Assembly (NCBI RefSeq): GCF_030547685.1
Contig: NZ_JAUOQM010000005.1
Location: 72,313-136,312 of the forward strand
DNA length: 64,000 nt
Direction of reading: 5' to 3'
DNA from: Gilvimarinus sp. 2_MG-2023
GTDB taxonomy: Bacteria; Pseudomonadota; Gammaproteobacteria; Pseudomonadales; Cellvibrionaceae
Shown: in pieces, positions 17,336-28,399 of the stretch
Position numbering within the stretch: position 1 is the stretch's first letter
How the letters are laid out: each line of letters opens with the position of its first letter
Program-made: the position numbers and the translations under genes
Notes under the pieces: model-generated
Database searches by the model: none
What the model saw: only the letters and a program-made list of their open reading frames with translations
Told to the model about the DNA's origin: nothing

Positions 17336-20300
17336 CTATTCGTCCTCACTTCCATCAACCAATTCTTTGATATTGGTCAGCAGGATATCTTCTTGGTAGG
17401 GCTTACCCATATAGCGGTTCACCCCTAAGCCCAGTGCTCGCTCCCGATGTTTGTCACCGGTACGTGAGGTAATCATAATAATGGGCAAATGTTTTAATCG
17501 CGAGCTGGTGCGAATGTTTTTTGCGACCTCAAAACCATCCATACGCGGCATTTCAATATCCAGCAGCATGACATCAGGAATATGGTCCTGCAGCAGTAAT
17601 ATGGCTTCGGCACCGTCTTTGGCGGTGATTACATTGTAACCTTCACGCTCCAAGAAGCGCCCGGTAACTTTACGTACGGTTACAGAGTCATCCACCACCA
17701 TAACGGTTTTTTCTACGTCGTCTTCTTGCGCTACCTCTTTAATAGCAAACGGCTCAAGCAACGTGGATTCAGCCAAGCCGAGAGCAAGTTGCTCACGAAT
17801 CAGCGCGTGCAGATCGAGGATCACAACCACCGAGCCATCCCCCATTACGGTCGCGCCTGAAACACCACTCACCGCACTGAACTGAGCACCCAAGGTTTTT
17901 ACCACAATTTCGCGGCTACCCATAAGGCGGTCAACTTGTAGTGCAACGGTATTTTCTGCACTGCGCACCAACACAACGGGCAGCGGTAGCGATTGACTGT
18001 CCAGCTTCGGCAGTGCCTCACTGTCTAGTAAGGCACCCAAATAACGCACCAAATATTGCTCGCCGGCGTACTCGAAGCGGGCCGATTCATCTTGGTAGTA
18101 ATGCTCTAATTCAAACGGGCTAACCCGCACAATACCTTCAATGGTATTGAGTGGAATCGCGTAGTAATCGTCGCCGATTTGCACCATCAGAGCGCGGTTC
18201 ACCGATACGGTAAATGGCAAGCGAACGGTAAATTCGGTGCCCTCACCCCAGCGTGAGGCGATAAACATAGCGCCACCTAGCTGCTTAATCTCGGAGTGCA
18301 CTACGTCCATGCCCACACCGCGACCGGAAATCTGGGTAACCTTATCGGCCGTACTGAAACCGGCATGCAAAATAAACTGCATAATGTCCTGATCGGACAG
18401 CTGAGCATCATCGCTCATCAGACCGCGCTCAATGGCTTTGGCCCGCACACGCTCAAGGTTAATACCCCGACCATCATCGGTCAGACGCAAGACCACATCA
18501 CCGCCTTCGCGAGACAGATTAAGCGATATTCGGCCGGCTTCATTTTTACCGGCCTGTTCGCGCTCTTCTTTGGTTTCAATACCGTGGTCAACGGCGTTAC
18601 GCAGCATGTGCTCCAGCGGTGCAATCATGCGCTCTAGCACCGACCGGTCTAGCTCACCTTCAACGTTGTCGAGTTCAAAACTGACATCTTTACCCAAATC
18701 AGTGGCCGCCTGCCGTACAATCCGGCGCAAGCGAGGTACTAGACGTGTAAAGGGCACCATACGCGAACGCATTAGCCCTTCCTGCAAGTCGGTATTAATA
18801 CGCGACTGTTGCAGCAATAGAGTTTCGGTGTCCCGAGTTTTGTCGGCCAGCGTCATACGCAAATCCAACAAATCGGAGGCCGACTCCACCAGCGATCGCG
18901 ACAATTGCTGTAGGGCCGAGTAACGGTCCATTTCCAGCGGATCAAAATCTTCGTGCTGAGCTAACTGCTCTTGGCGGAACAATATTTGTGCTTCGGTTTC
19001 AATATCCAAACGGCGCAACTGCTCTTGCAGACGCTCAATGGTCGAGTCCATTTCATCCAAAGCCGTACCGACATCACCTACCTGCTCTTCTACACGCGAA
19101 CGAGCAATCGATGTTTCACCGGCTAGGTTAACCAGCTCTTCCAACAATTCTGCCGATACTTTTACAACCTCTTGTGGACCACTTCGCTTGGCCGCTAGAT
19201 GCTGTGCCTGCGCACCGGTGGTTGCGACCTGTCCCGAGCCGCCGCCAGGGCCTGATGCTTGTGGCTTTTGTTTCGGCTTGGGGGCAAACGGCAATATTTT
19301 TCCCTGCTCCCCTGTTTCAGTTTCAGCTGGACCCGGTATTGTCGCTGACGGCTGCTGGTCTACACCCGCCGACTCTTCAACTGGTGCTGCAGAGCCAACG
19401 GAATTTGGCGCTGTAGGGGCAGTCTCACCATTCAATTTTGCTCGAACCACCTGCACACCATGGTGGATACGATCTTGATAACTGACCAACTGCTTATGGA
19501 TGGTTTCGTTCATATCGGCGATATTAAGTTCGATGATTTTACTTTCGAACTCATGGGTAAGATCACCCAACTCCGTTAAACCCGCCAGTCGAGCGCCACC
19601 TTTAAGGGTGTGCAAGCTACGCTTAAGCTCTTCGACACAATCTTGATTGTTCCAGTCTTCTTGCCAGTCGTGCAACGAGCGCTCAATATCTTCGTTGAGT
19701 TCGTCGGCCTCCTCCATGAAAATCTCTAAAATTTCTTCATCGAGTTCGTCTTCCACCTCAACATCTTCAGCAAAGGCGCTATCATCAATTTGTTCAACAG
19801 GTGCTTCAGTTTCTTCACTGACATTTAACTCTGCTGATTCTACTTCCGGCTCTGATTCTACTTCCGGCTCTGACTCTACTTCCAGCGCCGACTCTACTTC
19901 TGGTTCTGACTCTGATTCCGAACTAAGCTCAATTTCTATATCTAGCTCAGCTTCAATATCTGAATCAATGCCCGCAACGGGCAAAGATTCAACATTATCT
20001 GAGCCCTCTAAGTCGAGTTCACCTAAGTTAACTTCTTCCACATCGGGGGCGGGAATAGCAGAGAGTTCAATTTCTTCTTCACTAATACTGGCTTCGGCTT
20101 CGGCTTCGGCTTCGGCTAACAGACTAGCGCCAGGTGAAGCTCCGTCAAGCCATTGAGCCAGCGCCGCGTCTATGGCCGGTGGTATTGGCGTCAGGTTTTG
20201 CCCTGCAGCAACCGCGTCGACCATATCCAGCAGGGCGGTGTGCATTCGAATCAAGTCTGCACACAAATCAACTTGGCACTGTAGCTCGCCATTAATAATG

Positions 20301-23300
20301 CGCAGGTACACCTGATACAGTTTATCGCCCAAGCTCGCCATAGGGGGCAAGTTGGCATGTGCAGCCCCGCGGGTTAAATTTTTCAACTCGTCGATAACAG
20401 GCGACAGCTGGTCAACGGGTTCTGGCTGTTGCTGCCAAGCATTCAATAATTCATCGGCATCGAGAAGGACATTCATCTCCTCTGCCATAAAGATTGCCAA
20501 TAGTTCAGGGTCGACTTGTCGCTTACCGTTAGCATCGCCCTCTTGCATTTTTGCCAAAGGCGCGACGTATATTTCCCTAAGTTCAGCGACACGTGCCAGA
20601 TATTGATCTAGCTTGGGAATAACAACACTGGTGCCGTGATTGAGCTCTTCAAGCGCCTCATGGGTATAGCTAACACCGTCGCGCAGTAGCTGTAAAATAT
20701 CGTCATTGATATTAATTTGATAGCTGCGCAATTCTTTGACAAATTTTTCCAGCGGCGTTGCTAACTCGGCAATTGGCGTAATATCGGCCATATGCGCACT
20801 GCCTTTTAACGTGTGCAGTGCTCTTTGCATGTCATCGCTGGGTGGCTCAAATAAGGGGCGGGCCGCTTCCATACGATCGATATATTCTTGTACAAGGTGC
20901 AGATGTGTGAGCGCTTCGCTACTAAAAATGTCCCACAACTGTGCGTCATCATCGGCAGGGTCAATAGTTGAGGGTTCTTCTTGATCCTCTTCTATTTGAT
21001 TACTTACATTATCGTCAGTGATTGGCGCTTCAGAGGCCTGACCCGACTCAGTCGACGCAAGGGGAATTAAATCAAACGGAGTCTCCCCACGAGAGAGCTG
21101 CTCACCCTGCTCTCGCATGCGACTGATCACATCGGGCTCTGGCGTAGGTTGCTTCTGGGCAAAGGCGTCAATCAAGCCAGGCAGCTTGAGGCGCACATTT
21201 TCAATGAAAGTGACGTGGTCCGTGCCGGGGTTGATTGTGCCATCGATAACACGATTGAGCATATTCTCCACAGCCCAAGCCAACTCACCTAAATCATGGG
21301 CGCCAACCATGCGCCCACTACCTTTAAGCGTATGGAACGCGCGGCGAAATTCTGTTAATGAATTACCATCTTCAAAGTCTTGCGCCCAGCGAGGAAAATA
21401 CTCGGTAATTGCCTCGGTAACTTCACCGGCTTCTTCAATAAATATTTCGAGAATTTCGTCATCAACTTCGTCTTCGTCAGGCGCAGCTTCCTCAACCTGA
21501 ACCACTGGAGGTGCAGATTCCTCTTCGCTTTCGATTAACGTTTCATTGTTGTCCAGCTCAGACTCAAGTGAACCATCAGAGCCAACTTCCACTTCTGAGT
21601 CGGTATCGATTTCTAAATCGACATCATCGGGCGATGCACTATCCGCATCAACCACAGAAGCATAGGCTTGCTGCAACTCGTGCTCATCACTGGAAATAAC
21701 TGACTCGTGTTCGTCCGATTCGGCCTTGTCGTCTGCCGATGTAGATCCGGAAAACTTAGTAACCGCGTAACCCAGCTCCGCCACACTCTCTTCAGCCACT
21801 AATAACAGCAGATCATTTTCTTCTTCGCTGCTTTCACCGCTGAGCCGTTCTAAATAATATTCCACACTGGTGATCGCATCGGCCAGTGTATCCAGAGTTG
21901 TCCATTCAGGCGTCAGCTCTTTTTGCAATAACTGCTCTTCAATATAACGCGCACAAGCACTGAGAATACGACCGGGCCGAGGCAGCGGTACAATTTCTAA
22001 GCTGCCGCGAATATCGCGCAGCATTTGTGGCACTTTAACAAGATGTTCTCGATTCCACTGCGAAGCAATATATTCAACGATAGCGTCTTTCGCATGCTCT
22101 AAGCCATTGCGCGACTCACGCATAACGGAGGCTTTGGCATCGGAAAGTGTAATACCTGCCTGGTCTTTAACGACTTTATCGGGGCTTTTGCCCGCATTGG
22201 CGGCGAGCACATCTAGCTCACCTTCAATGTCGATGATTTGACCCGCAACGGCCATTAGTTGATCTGAAGTCAGCTCTGTCTGCCCTTCAACCGCAAGTTC
22301 TAATGCAGCGCCTTGATCAAGAATGGATCGACGCAAATCACCAATACCCAACACCGCCATGGTATCGGCTACACGCCTAATAATAGCAACTGCATCGCTC
22401 AGTGGTTTTTGTTTGTCAGCACCCGACAGACACAAATCTAATGCTTTTTTAACACCGTCCAGTTCAACCTTTAATGCAGTGACCACCGAACGCATGGCTT
22501 CAGGATCGGGGCTAGACAGAGAACTGTCACCACTGGCCTCCTCCTTGCCTTCTAGCAGGGCTGACTCTAACTGATACTGCTCATAGACCTGTTTAAGAAA
22601 GGAGCCACTGGCGAATCCCGGGGCATGCTTACCTGAGCGAGCCACGTAGTAAAGTAAGTTTTTCAGCAGCTCATCGTCGCTGGCCACTTGTAAAGCTTTT
22701 GTGCCATGCACAGCCAAAACTTTTATTTCACGATCCAGGCGCCGTAGAAGATTTTTAATAGACACACTCGACTCGACGGCATCCATTTCCAACGCTTCAG
22801 CTAAAGCCACCGCTATCTGCCAGAGACTTTGACGCGCGGTACCCGAGGTCAATCGATATAAACGCTGAAAAACTTTTTGCAAATACGCTAGGTTTTCATC
22901 GGCATTCACGGACTTAATAAAACCTGCCGCAGCGTACTGATACATTTGTCGTAATTTCAGTACAGTCGCCTTAAACTGGGCGTTATCTTTTAACAGATCG
23001 AGTGGTTCACCGCTGACTTTCTTCGCCGGCGACAGATCTGGCATAAATAAATTGGTGTCGGACAGCAATGACTCGCCGCGCACGGTGCGCAAATCATTTA
23101 ACAAAGGCAAAACAACCAGTGGGTTGTCGCGGCGCGAAGATTTAACCTGATCTAAATAAATAGGAAATTGCAATATGGCGCGCATTAAAACTTCAGCGCC
23201 TTCACCAGGATTATCAATACTGTCGCCAATCATGGCCTGGGTTAATTGTTCCATTTCTTCGGCCAGCATAGCGGCGCCGTGGAACTCGACCATTTGCAAA

Positions 23301-23461
23301 CTGCCGCGCACTTGATGAATGTGCGTCAGACAAAAGCGCAAGCGTGACTTATCGTTGGTATCCTGCACATAGGACTCCAGCGACTGCCTTGCTTGGGTAA
23401 GCGTTTCGGCAATTTCGTTAATTACCCAATCTAGGGCCGCGAAGTTGCGATTATCTGCCAT
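17336..23461 (-). CDS. chpA: Hybrid chemosensory histidine kinase ChpA
   Basis: 2041 residues. Order: a degenerate Hpt-like N-terminus (HQVRG at 49-53); further degenerate Hpt-like helices; three canonical Hpt domains with phospho-acceptor His 710, 883 and 1284 (each HTLKG); an acidic Ser/Glu-rich linker; CheA dimerisation and ATPase regions (LVNLAGETSIARSR near 1450, N box RNAVDHG with His 1626, SGRGVGMDVV); a CheW domain; and a C-terminal receiver with Asp 1968 (LLDIEMP). It controls type IV pilus function and cAMP-linked output. It is shorter than the roughly 2470-residue P. aeruginosa ChpA. It lies between pilK and chpB. Confidence 0.95.
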   Translation of the reverse strand: MADNRNFAALDWVINEIAETLTQARQSLESYVQDTNDKSRLRFCLTHIHQVRGSLQMVEFHGAAMLAEEMEQLTQAMIGDSIDNPGEGAEVLMRAILQFPIYLDQVKSSRRDNPLVVLPLLNDLRTVRGESLLSDTNLFMPDLSPAKKVSGEPLDLLKDNAQFKATVLKLRQMYQYAAAGFIKSVNADENLAYLQKVFQRLYRLTSGTARQSLWQIAVALAEALEMDAVESSVSIKNLLRRLDREIKVLAVHGTKALQVASDDELLKNLLYYVARSGKHAPGFASGSFLKQVYEQYQLESALLEGKEEASGDSSLSSPDPEAMRSVVTALKVELDGVKKALDLCLSGADKQKPLSDAVAIIRRVADTMAVLGIGDLRRSILDQGAALELAVEGQTELTSDQLMAVAGQIIDIEGELDVLAANAGKSPDKVVKDQAGITLSDAKASVMRESRNGLEHAKDAIVEYIASQWNREHLVKVPQMLRDIRGSLEIVPLPRPGRILSACARYIEEQLLQKELTPEWTTLDTLADAITSVEYYLERLSGESSEEENDLLLLVAEESVAELGYAVTKFSGSTSADDKAESDEHESVISSDEHELQQAYASVVDADSASPDDVDLEIDTDSEVEVGSDGSLESELDNNETLIESEEESAPPVVQVEEAAPDEDEVDDEILEIFIEEAGEVTEAITEYFPRWAQDFEDGNSLTEFRRAFHTLKGSGRMVGAHDLGELAWAVENMLNRVIDGTINPGTDHVTFIENVRLKLPGLIDAFAQKQPTPEPDVISRMREQGEQLSRGETPFDLIPLASTESGQASEAPITDDNVSNQIEEDQEEPSTIDPADDDAQLWDIFSSEALTHLHLVQEYIDRMEAARPLFEPPSDDMQRALHTLKGSAHMADITPIAELATPLEKFVKELRSYQININDDILQLLRDGVSYTHEALEELNHGTSVVIPKLDQYLARVAELREIYVAPLAKMQEGDANGKRQVDPELLAIFMAEEMNVLLDADELLNAWQQQPEPVDQLSPVIDELKNLTRGAAHANLPPMASLGDKLYQVYLRIINGELQCQVDLCADLIRMHTALLDMVDAVAAGQNLTPIPPAIDAALAQWLDGASPGASLLAEAEAEAEASISEEEIELSAIPAPDVEEVNLGELDLEGSDNVESLPVAGIDSDIEAELDIEIELSSESESEPEVESALEVESEPEVESEPEVESAELNVSEETEAPVEQIDDSAFAEDVEVEDELDEEILEIFMEEADELNEDIERSLHDWQEDWNNQDCVEELKRSLHTLKGGARLAGLTELGDLTHEFESKIIELNIADMNETIHKQLVSYQDRIHHGVQVVRAKLNGETAPTAPNSVGSAAPVEESAGVDQQPSATIPGPAETETGEQGKILPFAPKPKQKPQASGPGGGSGQVATTGAQAQHLAAKRSGPQEVVKVSAELLEELVNLAGETSIARSRVEEQVGDVGTALDEMDSTIERLQEQLRRLDIETEAQILFRQEQLAQHEDFDPLEMDRYSALQQLSRSLVESASDLLDLRMTLADKTRDTETLLLQQSRINTDLQEGLMRSRMVPFTRLVPRLRRIVRQAATDLGKDVSFELDNVEGELDRSVLERMIAPLEHMLRNAVDHGIETKEEREQAGKNEAGRISLNLSREGGDVVLRLTDDGRGINLERVRAKAIERGLMSDDAQLSDQDIMQFILHAGFSTADKVTQISGRGVGMDVVHSEIKQLGGAMFIASRWGEGTEFTVRLPFTVSVNRALMVQIGDDYYAIPLNTIEGIVRVSPFELEHYYQDESARFEYAGEQYLVRYLGALLDSEALPKLDSQSLPLPVVLVRSAENTVALQVDRLMGSREIVVKTLGAQFSAVSGVSGATVMGDGSVVVILDLHALIREQLALGLAESTLLEPFAIKEVAQEDDVEKTVMVVDDSVTVRKVTGRFLEREGYNVITAKDGAEAILLLQDHIPDVMLLDIEMPRMDGFEVAKNIRTSSRLKHLPIIMITSRTGDKHRERALGLGVNRYMGKPYQEDILLTNIKELVDGSEDE
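19836..19907 (-). repeat. 18-bp tandem repeat inside chpA (four units)
   Basis: Four consecutive 18-bp units beginning gattctacttccggctct (plus-strand reading), the first two identical and the others diverged. They encode repeated Glu-Ser-Glu-Pro-Glu-Val on the minus strand, in the linker before the third Hpt domain. The length is a multiple of three, so copy changes keep the frame. Confidence 0.9.
20091..20114 (-). repeat. Hexanucleotide repeat inside chpA (gcttcg x4)
   Basis: Four exact copies of gcttcg, encoding an Ala-Glu run in an interdomain linker of ChpA. In frame, so expansion would only lengthen the linker. Confidence 0.85.
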
Positions 23462-23484
23462 CTAACGCCTTCCTCGTTGTTTTT

Positions 23485-24336
23485 TTACTGGTGACGGACA
23501 TAGGCCTGAACTTCTTCGTTGGCAACGCGTTGCAACCGAGGGTGATCCCACTCCACCACTTCACCAACACCAATGATCAATGCGCCGCCGGGCTTTAAAC
23601 GATCCACCAGCGAATTCAAAATATCGCGTCGCAACCAGCGACGAAAATACACTAGCAGGTTTTGGCAAAATATAACGTCCATTTGCACCGCTGGCATATC
23701 CTGAATTTGTAATACATTACCGTGAGTTAAACATACACGGTCACGCAGCTTACGAACCACTTCATAGCTGCCATCACTACACAAAGTGCAATAACGCTTG
23801 GACTCTTCTCCCGTCATGTTTTCCAATGATCGGGGCAAGTAGCGCCCGAGTCGCCCTTTAGCCAGTGCAGTAGAGCTGATATCGAGAGCGGTAACGCCGT
23901 AGTAGGGTTCAAGCTGAGCCAGCTCAAAGCAGTCATTAATGACCATAGCCAGCGAGTAAGGCTCTTCACCGGTAGAGCAGCCAACACTCCATACATCGAA
24001 GCTTTCAGTTAGTTGTTGATTATTGATTTTGTCTTGCAGTAGGCGTCTAACGAATTCAAAAGAGGCACGATGACGAAAAAAACTGGTTTCTTTAACCGCT
24101 ATCCGATCGATTAAAATAGACCATTCTAAACGGCCCTGTAAGCCATCGGTCACCAGAGAATAATATTCGGCATAGCTGTCGTAACCCAATTCGCGCATGC
24201 GAATGGATAGTTGAGATTGCAGGAGCGACTTTTGCGGAAAAGAAAGATGAATACCCGCTCTCTCTTCCAGCAACGTCGCCCACTGACCAAACTCAGCGTC
24301 GCTTAGATCTGCAATGGTGCGTAAAGACCAGCCCAT
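23485..24336 (-). CDS. pilK: CheR-type receptor methyltransferase PilK
   Basis: 283 residues. A CheR N-terminal helical domain (GIHLSFPQKSLLQSQLSIRMRELG) is followed by the SAM-binding domain with VGCSTGEEPYSLAM, ALDISSTALAKGR and VIFCQNLLVYF. It methylates glutamates of the PilJ receptor. It is preceded by pilJ (38-bp gap) and followed by chpA (23-bp gap). Confidence 0.94.
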   Translation of the reverse strand: MGWSLRTIADLSDAEFGQWATLLEERAGIHLSFPQKSLLQSQLSIRMRELGYDSYAEYYSLVTDGLQGRLEWSILIDRIAVKETSFFRHRASFEFVRRLLQDKINNQQLTESFDVWSVGCSTGEEPYSLAMVINDCFELAQLEPYYGVTALDISSTALAKGRLGRYLPRSLENMTGEESKRYCTLCSDGSYEVVRKLRDRVCLTHGNVLQIQDMPAVQMDVIFCQNLLVYFRRWLRRDILNSLVDRLKPGGALIIGVGEVVEWDHPRLQRVANEEVQAYVRHQ

Positions 24337-24374
24337 CGTATAGCCTGCCTAACTGACTGCGCCGAAGCTGTCAG

Positions 24375-26600
24375 TTACACCGTTTTCCTGCTGCCAGTAA
24401 TATCCAAGTCATCATCGTCGTCACCGTCAATGTCGATTTCCACTTCGTCGTTCAAATCGACCACGTCGTTATCATCCAGGTCGACGACATCATCAAGCTC
24501 AATCTCTGCTTCTGGAGTTACATCAGTACCGATGGCAGGCGTTTGCCCAAAGCTAGACAAGTCCATTTCTCCGGAATCTTCTTCCGGTAGTTTGAAACCG
24601 GCTACCGATTCACGTAGATCCATGGCCATGGCAGCAAGATTACCAATCGACTGTGCCGTTGCACTGGTACCCGCGGATGTTTGAGTTGTAATCTCTTGAA
24701 TAACATTCATCGTATTCGAGATATGACCGGCCGACGATGCCTGTTGACGGGCGGCGTTGGAGATGTTTTGAATCAATTCCGCCAAGCTGGTGGATACGTT
24801 TTCAATTTCTTCCAGTGCCACACCGGCGTCTTGTGCCAAACGCGCACCGCGCACCACCTCAGAGGTGGTTTGTTCCATCGAGATAACCGCTTCATTGGTA
24901 TCGTTCTGAATGGTTTTAACCAGCGCTTCAATCTGTTTAGTCGCAGCAGCCGAACGTTCCGCAAGGCGCTGCACCTCATCCGCAACCACCGCGAAACCAC
25001 GGCCTGCATCACCGGCCATCGAGGCCTGAATCGCAGCGTTAAGTGCCAGAATGTTGGTTTGGTCGGCGATGTCGTTAATCAAAGATACGATATCTCCAAT
25101 CTCCTGAGATGACTCACCCAGTCGTTTAATACGCTTCGAGGTATCTTGAATCTGTTCGCGAATTGTATCCATACCATTGATGGTGTTTTGTACCACCTTG
25201 GCGCCATTGCTGGCGATGGATACCGCTCGCTCTGCCACCGCGGCAGATTCAGAGGCGTTGGCCGATACCTGATCAATGGTAACTGCCATTTCATTAACCG
25301 CAGCCGATGCCCCGGCAATCTCTTGCGCTTGGTGCTCAGATGCCTCGGCTAAATGTAGGGCAGTTTGCTGGGTTTCTTGCGCTGCAGCCGATACGTTTAC
25401 GGCCGTTTCGTTAATGCGCGCCACCAAGATCCGCAGCTGGTCAATGGTGTAGTTAATCGAGTCAGCAATCGCACCGGTGAAATCCTCGGTTACCGTAGCG
25501 GTCGTAGTTAAGTCACCATCGGCCAAGTCGGCCAACTCATCAAGTAATCGCAAAATTGCTGTTTGGTTACGCTCATTGGCTTCGGCGGTCACCGCAAGAC
25601 GTTTACGCGTACCTTGATACAACAAGAAGCCGATAACACCAAGAGCCAGAATAGCCGCAGCCACCAGCACTACCATCACGTTTTCATTGATTGGACGCTC
25701 GGTTTCCTGCGCCGTAATGGTGTCACTGATTTCACTCAATGCCTGCAGCAAAGCAGGGGTTTGATCGAGAATGATTTCTTCAGCTAAGCGCACAGCAAAC
25801 AGCGGCTGAGCACCATCAAATATTGTTTGAATCGAACCACTGATGCCATCAAACAAAGTGGATACTTCTTCTAGGCTGGCACGGGCGTCGGGATCCGTTA
25901 CCTGAGAAATACCCATCATGTCATCGCCACTTTGCATGGCGTTCAGTACTCGCTGGTATATATTGGCGTCGCGGTTAAACTGATCCGCCACTTTCGAAAC
26001 ATCGCTTTCGTCACCACCACGAAGCATTTTGTCAACGTTGCGCCCGATACGCTCGGCTCGCCATGACTGCATGCGCGCTTGCGATAGCTGCTCGGCTGGA
26101 GCATCCGTTTCCAGCAGAATTTCAGCAATAATATTATGCTGTGCCTGCAGGGTCGGCAGATTGGCGTTTAGCTCGCGACCTTTTTCATTAATGAAAACAA
26201 TGTTTTCTTGGTTGTCCAGAATAATCGAGGCTTGGCCTTTCAGCTCTTTCCAAACCCCACCAAAATCATCAAACTCAGCGGTGAGCACCGAACGCAGCTC
26301 GGCGCTGCCATCTCGCAAACTGGCCCAGGTAGCATCCATCGTGCTAACAACCTGAGAAAGCTCTCCAAAGGCCTCCTCATCACCCGCGGTGGCGTCCCGC
26401 GTTAGACCTGTTAACCGGAACGCCTGAGCACGAAGCTCGGCCGCCTGTTGAAGATAGCGCTGATCGTTATCTGCATTGCGCTGTACGATGGTGAATACGA
26501 CCGCCGCTGCGATCAAAAACACCACCAGCAAGACGCCGGCAAAAACAATCACAGGATTACCCTTGATCGTCGCAGCGATAGTTCTGGACTCAGTTTTCAT
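24375..26600 (-). CDS. pilJ: Type IV pilus chemoreceptor PilJ
   Basis: 741 residues from the ATG at 26600, preceded by GGGAG; a GTG 60 bp upstream is less likely. TM1 is near residues 15-37, the periplasmic part spans about 40-300 with PilJ-type helical repeats, and TM2 is [23 protein letters not shown]-like segment follows, then the MCP signalling hairpin tip ([30 protein letters not shown]). The C-terminus is a very acidic tail with many Asp. It senses pilus state and drives ChpA through PilI. Confidence 0.94.
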   Translation of the reverse strand: MKTESRTIAATIKGNPVIVFAGVLLVVFLIAAAVVFTIVQRNADNDQRYLQQAAELRAQAFRLTGLTRDATAGDEEAFGELSQVVSTMDATWASLRDGSAELRSVLTAEFDDFGGVWKELKGQASIILDNQENIVFINEKGRELNANLPTLQAQHNIIAEILLETDAPAEQLSQARMQSWRAERIGRNVDKMLRGGDESDVSKVADQFNRDANIYQRVLNAMQSGDDMMGISQVTDPDARASLEEVSTLFDGISGSIQTIFDGAQPLFAVRLAEEIILDQTPALLQALSEISDTITAQETERPINENVMVVLVAAAILALGVIGFLLYQGTRKRLAVTAEANERNQTAILRLLDELADLADGDLTTTATVTEDFTGAIADSINYTIDQLRILVARINETAVNVSAAAQETQQTALHLAEASEHQAQEIAGASAAVNEMAVTIDQVSANASESAAVAERAVSIASNGAKVVQNTINGMDTIREQIQDTSKRIKRLGESSQEIGDIVSLINDIADQTNILALNAAIQASMAGDAGRGFAVVADEVQRLAERSAAATKQIEALVKTIQNDTNEAVISMEQTTSEVVRGARLAQDAGVALEEIENVSTSLAELIQNISNAARQQASSAGHISNTMNVIQEITTQTSAGTSATAQSIGNLAAMAMDLRESVAGFKLPEEDSGEMDLSSFGQTPAIGTDVTPEAEIELDDVVDLDDNDVVDLNDEVEIDIDGDDDDDLDITGSRKTV

Positions 26601-26706
26601 TGACTCACTCCCGACCGACTTTTTTAGCTTGTTGTTCGTAAATTGAGAAAGAGCTGACACTAAAGGCCCACTCTTCTTTATCCATTGATATTCGTTTTAA
26701 TGCACG

Positions 26707-27249
26707 CTAGTCGCGCGCCGCACTGATAAATCTTTGATCTTGGGCTAACTCAGACAACAAAAACACATTCCATTGCTGCTGTTCACCGATATAACTGCCC
26801 TGCACATAAGGGCGAATAGGATCTACGATATCGCCACTTTTTTGTTGGAACTCATCCACAGGGAAATGCTGCATACCAAAGACTTGGTCAACAATGAGGC
26901 CGCTGTACAGAGTTTCTGTCTCCAGAACTAGCACCCTGCGCCGCTTACGCCCCCCCACTAACCGACCGCCGCAAAAGGCGGCGAGATCAAACAGTGGGAG
27001 TAAACGACCGCGCACATTAGCAACACCCCGCACCCAAGGCTGGACACCCGGCAAGTGGGTGTAATGCGGTACCTCTAGCATTTCAGAGACTTCATCCATT
27101 GAGGCAATAAAGTAACTGCCTAACAGTGAAAAACCAATTCCACTCCATTGTTCGCGAGCATCAATCTGCGCCGGCAATCCCTGTGCGGCCTGCCGACTTT
27201 GATTCGCTAACTGAGCCAGAGCATGAAAAGCGCTCGATGCTTCTGCCAT
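26707..27249 (-). CDS. pilI: CheW-like coupling protein PilI
   Basis: 180 residues, a single CheW domain with SLLGSYFIASMDEVSEML, VRGVANVRGRLLPLFDL and SGLIVDQVFGMQHF. It couples PilJ to ChpA. It lies between pilH (46-bp gap) and pilJ in the standard order. Confidence 0.93.
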   Translation of the reverse strand: MAEASSAFHALAQLANQSRQAAQGLPAQIDAREQWSGIGFSLLGSYFIASMDEVSEMLEVPHYTHLPGVQPWVRGVANVRGRLLPLFDLAAFCGGRLVGGRKRRRVLVLETETLYSGLIVDQVFGMQHFPVDEFQQKSGDIVDPIRPYVQGSYIGEQQQWNVFLLSELAQDQRFISAARD

Positions 27250-27295
27250 AGTTATGATCCGTTATTGTTTTTAATCCGGTGCGGATTCATTCCAC

Positions 27296-27658
27296 TTATG
27301 CCATCACTTCGCTAATGGCATCCATCAACACATCTGTCGTGATTGGCTTAGCCAAATAGGCGCGAGCCCCCTGGCGCATGCCCCACACACGATCAGTTTG
27401 TTGATCCTTGGTAGTAACAATAATCACAGGAATATCAGCAGTTTCCGGCGCTTTGGTCAGCTGGCGTGTAGCCTGAAACCCATTTAAGCCCGGCATCACG
27501 ATATCCATCAATACCAAATCGGGTAGTTCTTTTTTGGCCAAGGCCACACCCTCTTCGCCATTGGGTGCAGTCAAGACAGCGTGCCCACTTTTTTCCAACA
27601 TGGTGGTTAATTTATACGTCTCAGTCGGCGAGTCGTCGATTATTAATACTCTAGCCAT
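27296..27658 (-). CDS. pilH: Single-domain response regulator PilH
   Basis: 120 residues, one receiver domain. The acidic pocket is IIDDSPTE, the phospho-acceptor is in LVLMDIVMPGLNG, and the Thr/Lys switch residues are in VIIVTTKDQQ and AKPIT. In Pseudomonas PilH is linked to pilus retraction and acts as a phosphate sink. It follows pilG by 45 bp. Confidence 0.94.
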   Translation of the reverse strand: MARVLIIDDSPTETYKLTTMLEKSGHAVLTAPNGEEGVALAKKELPDLVLMDIVMPGLNGFQATRQLTKAPETADIPVIIVTTKDQQTDRVWGMRQGARAYLAKPITTDVLMDAISEVMA

Positions 27659-27703
27659 AGCGTCCCCGAGGTATCAAAAAGAGAAGTTGTTATTGGTTAA
27701 TAA

Positions 27704-28099
27704 TTACGAAGCCTGTGCTTGCTTTACGTGCTCTTCAATGGCACCTAGCAATTCGCTTTTACTAAACGGTTTCGTTAAATATTGATCCGACCCCACGATG
27801 CGACCCTTGGCCTTATCGAATAGACCGTCCTTACTGGACAGCATAATCACTGGGGTAGATTTAAATTCGGTATTGTTTTTAATCAACGCGCAGGTTTGAT
27901 AACCGTCAAGACGAGGCATCATAATATCCACAAAGATAATATCCGGACGCGTATCGGCTATTTTTGCCAATGCATCAAAACCATCGGTGGCCGTAATCAC
28001 GGTGCACCCGGCTTTTTTTAACAATGTTTCCGCGGTTCGACGAATCGTTTTGCTATCGTCGATGACCATTATTTTTAGACTTTCCAAACTCACGTCCAT
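27704..28099 (-). CDS. pilG: Single-domain response regulator PilG
   Basis: 131 residues, one receiver domain with VIDDSKTIR, IIFVDIMMPRLDGYQ and LTKPFSK. It is first in the operon, as in Pseudomonas, where PilG promotes pilus extension and activates adenylate cyclase. It is divergent from gshB across 300 bp. Confidence 0.95.
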   Translation of the reverse strand: MDVSLESLKIMVIDDSKTIRRTAETLLKKAGCTVITATDGFDALAKIADTRPDIIFVDIMMPRLDGYQTCALIKNNTEFKSTPVIMLSSKDGLFDKAKGRIVGSDQYLTKPFSKSELLGAIEEHVKQAQAS

Positions 28100-28399
28100 A
28101 CCTGCTGACCTTTACGCTGGTTAGTATCGTTGAGGCCCAAAATGCGATCTGGTTCACGCCTGTCACCTTAATACGCATTTAAGCCGGCCGCAATAAATTC
28201 TATTGTTTTATTCTATGCTCAACTTTTAACATAGTTTGTAGGGTTAATCTATAACCGCCTGAATATATACGTAAATTAACTTTTTAAGCGTTTTGATATT
28301 CCACACAATTATGATGAAACAGGACTTGCGCAACCATCGCCAAGGGGATAACTTACGACTGCCTGACCATCTACGGACTGAACCAGCCGGATTAACACC
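28100..28399. other. Divergent control region between pilG and gshB
   Basis: 300 bp with no ORF of coding character. The centre (about 28195-28310) is A/T-rich, which fits two back-to-back promoters. I could not fix a convincing -35/-10 pair on either strand and see no strong hairpin. Confidence 0.5.

Noticed and set aside
19647..20156. 169-codon plus-strand Ser-rich ORF inside chpA
   Set aside because: Antisense shadow of the Glu/Ser-rich linker of ChpA; its low complexity comes from the repeats.
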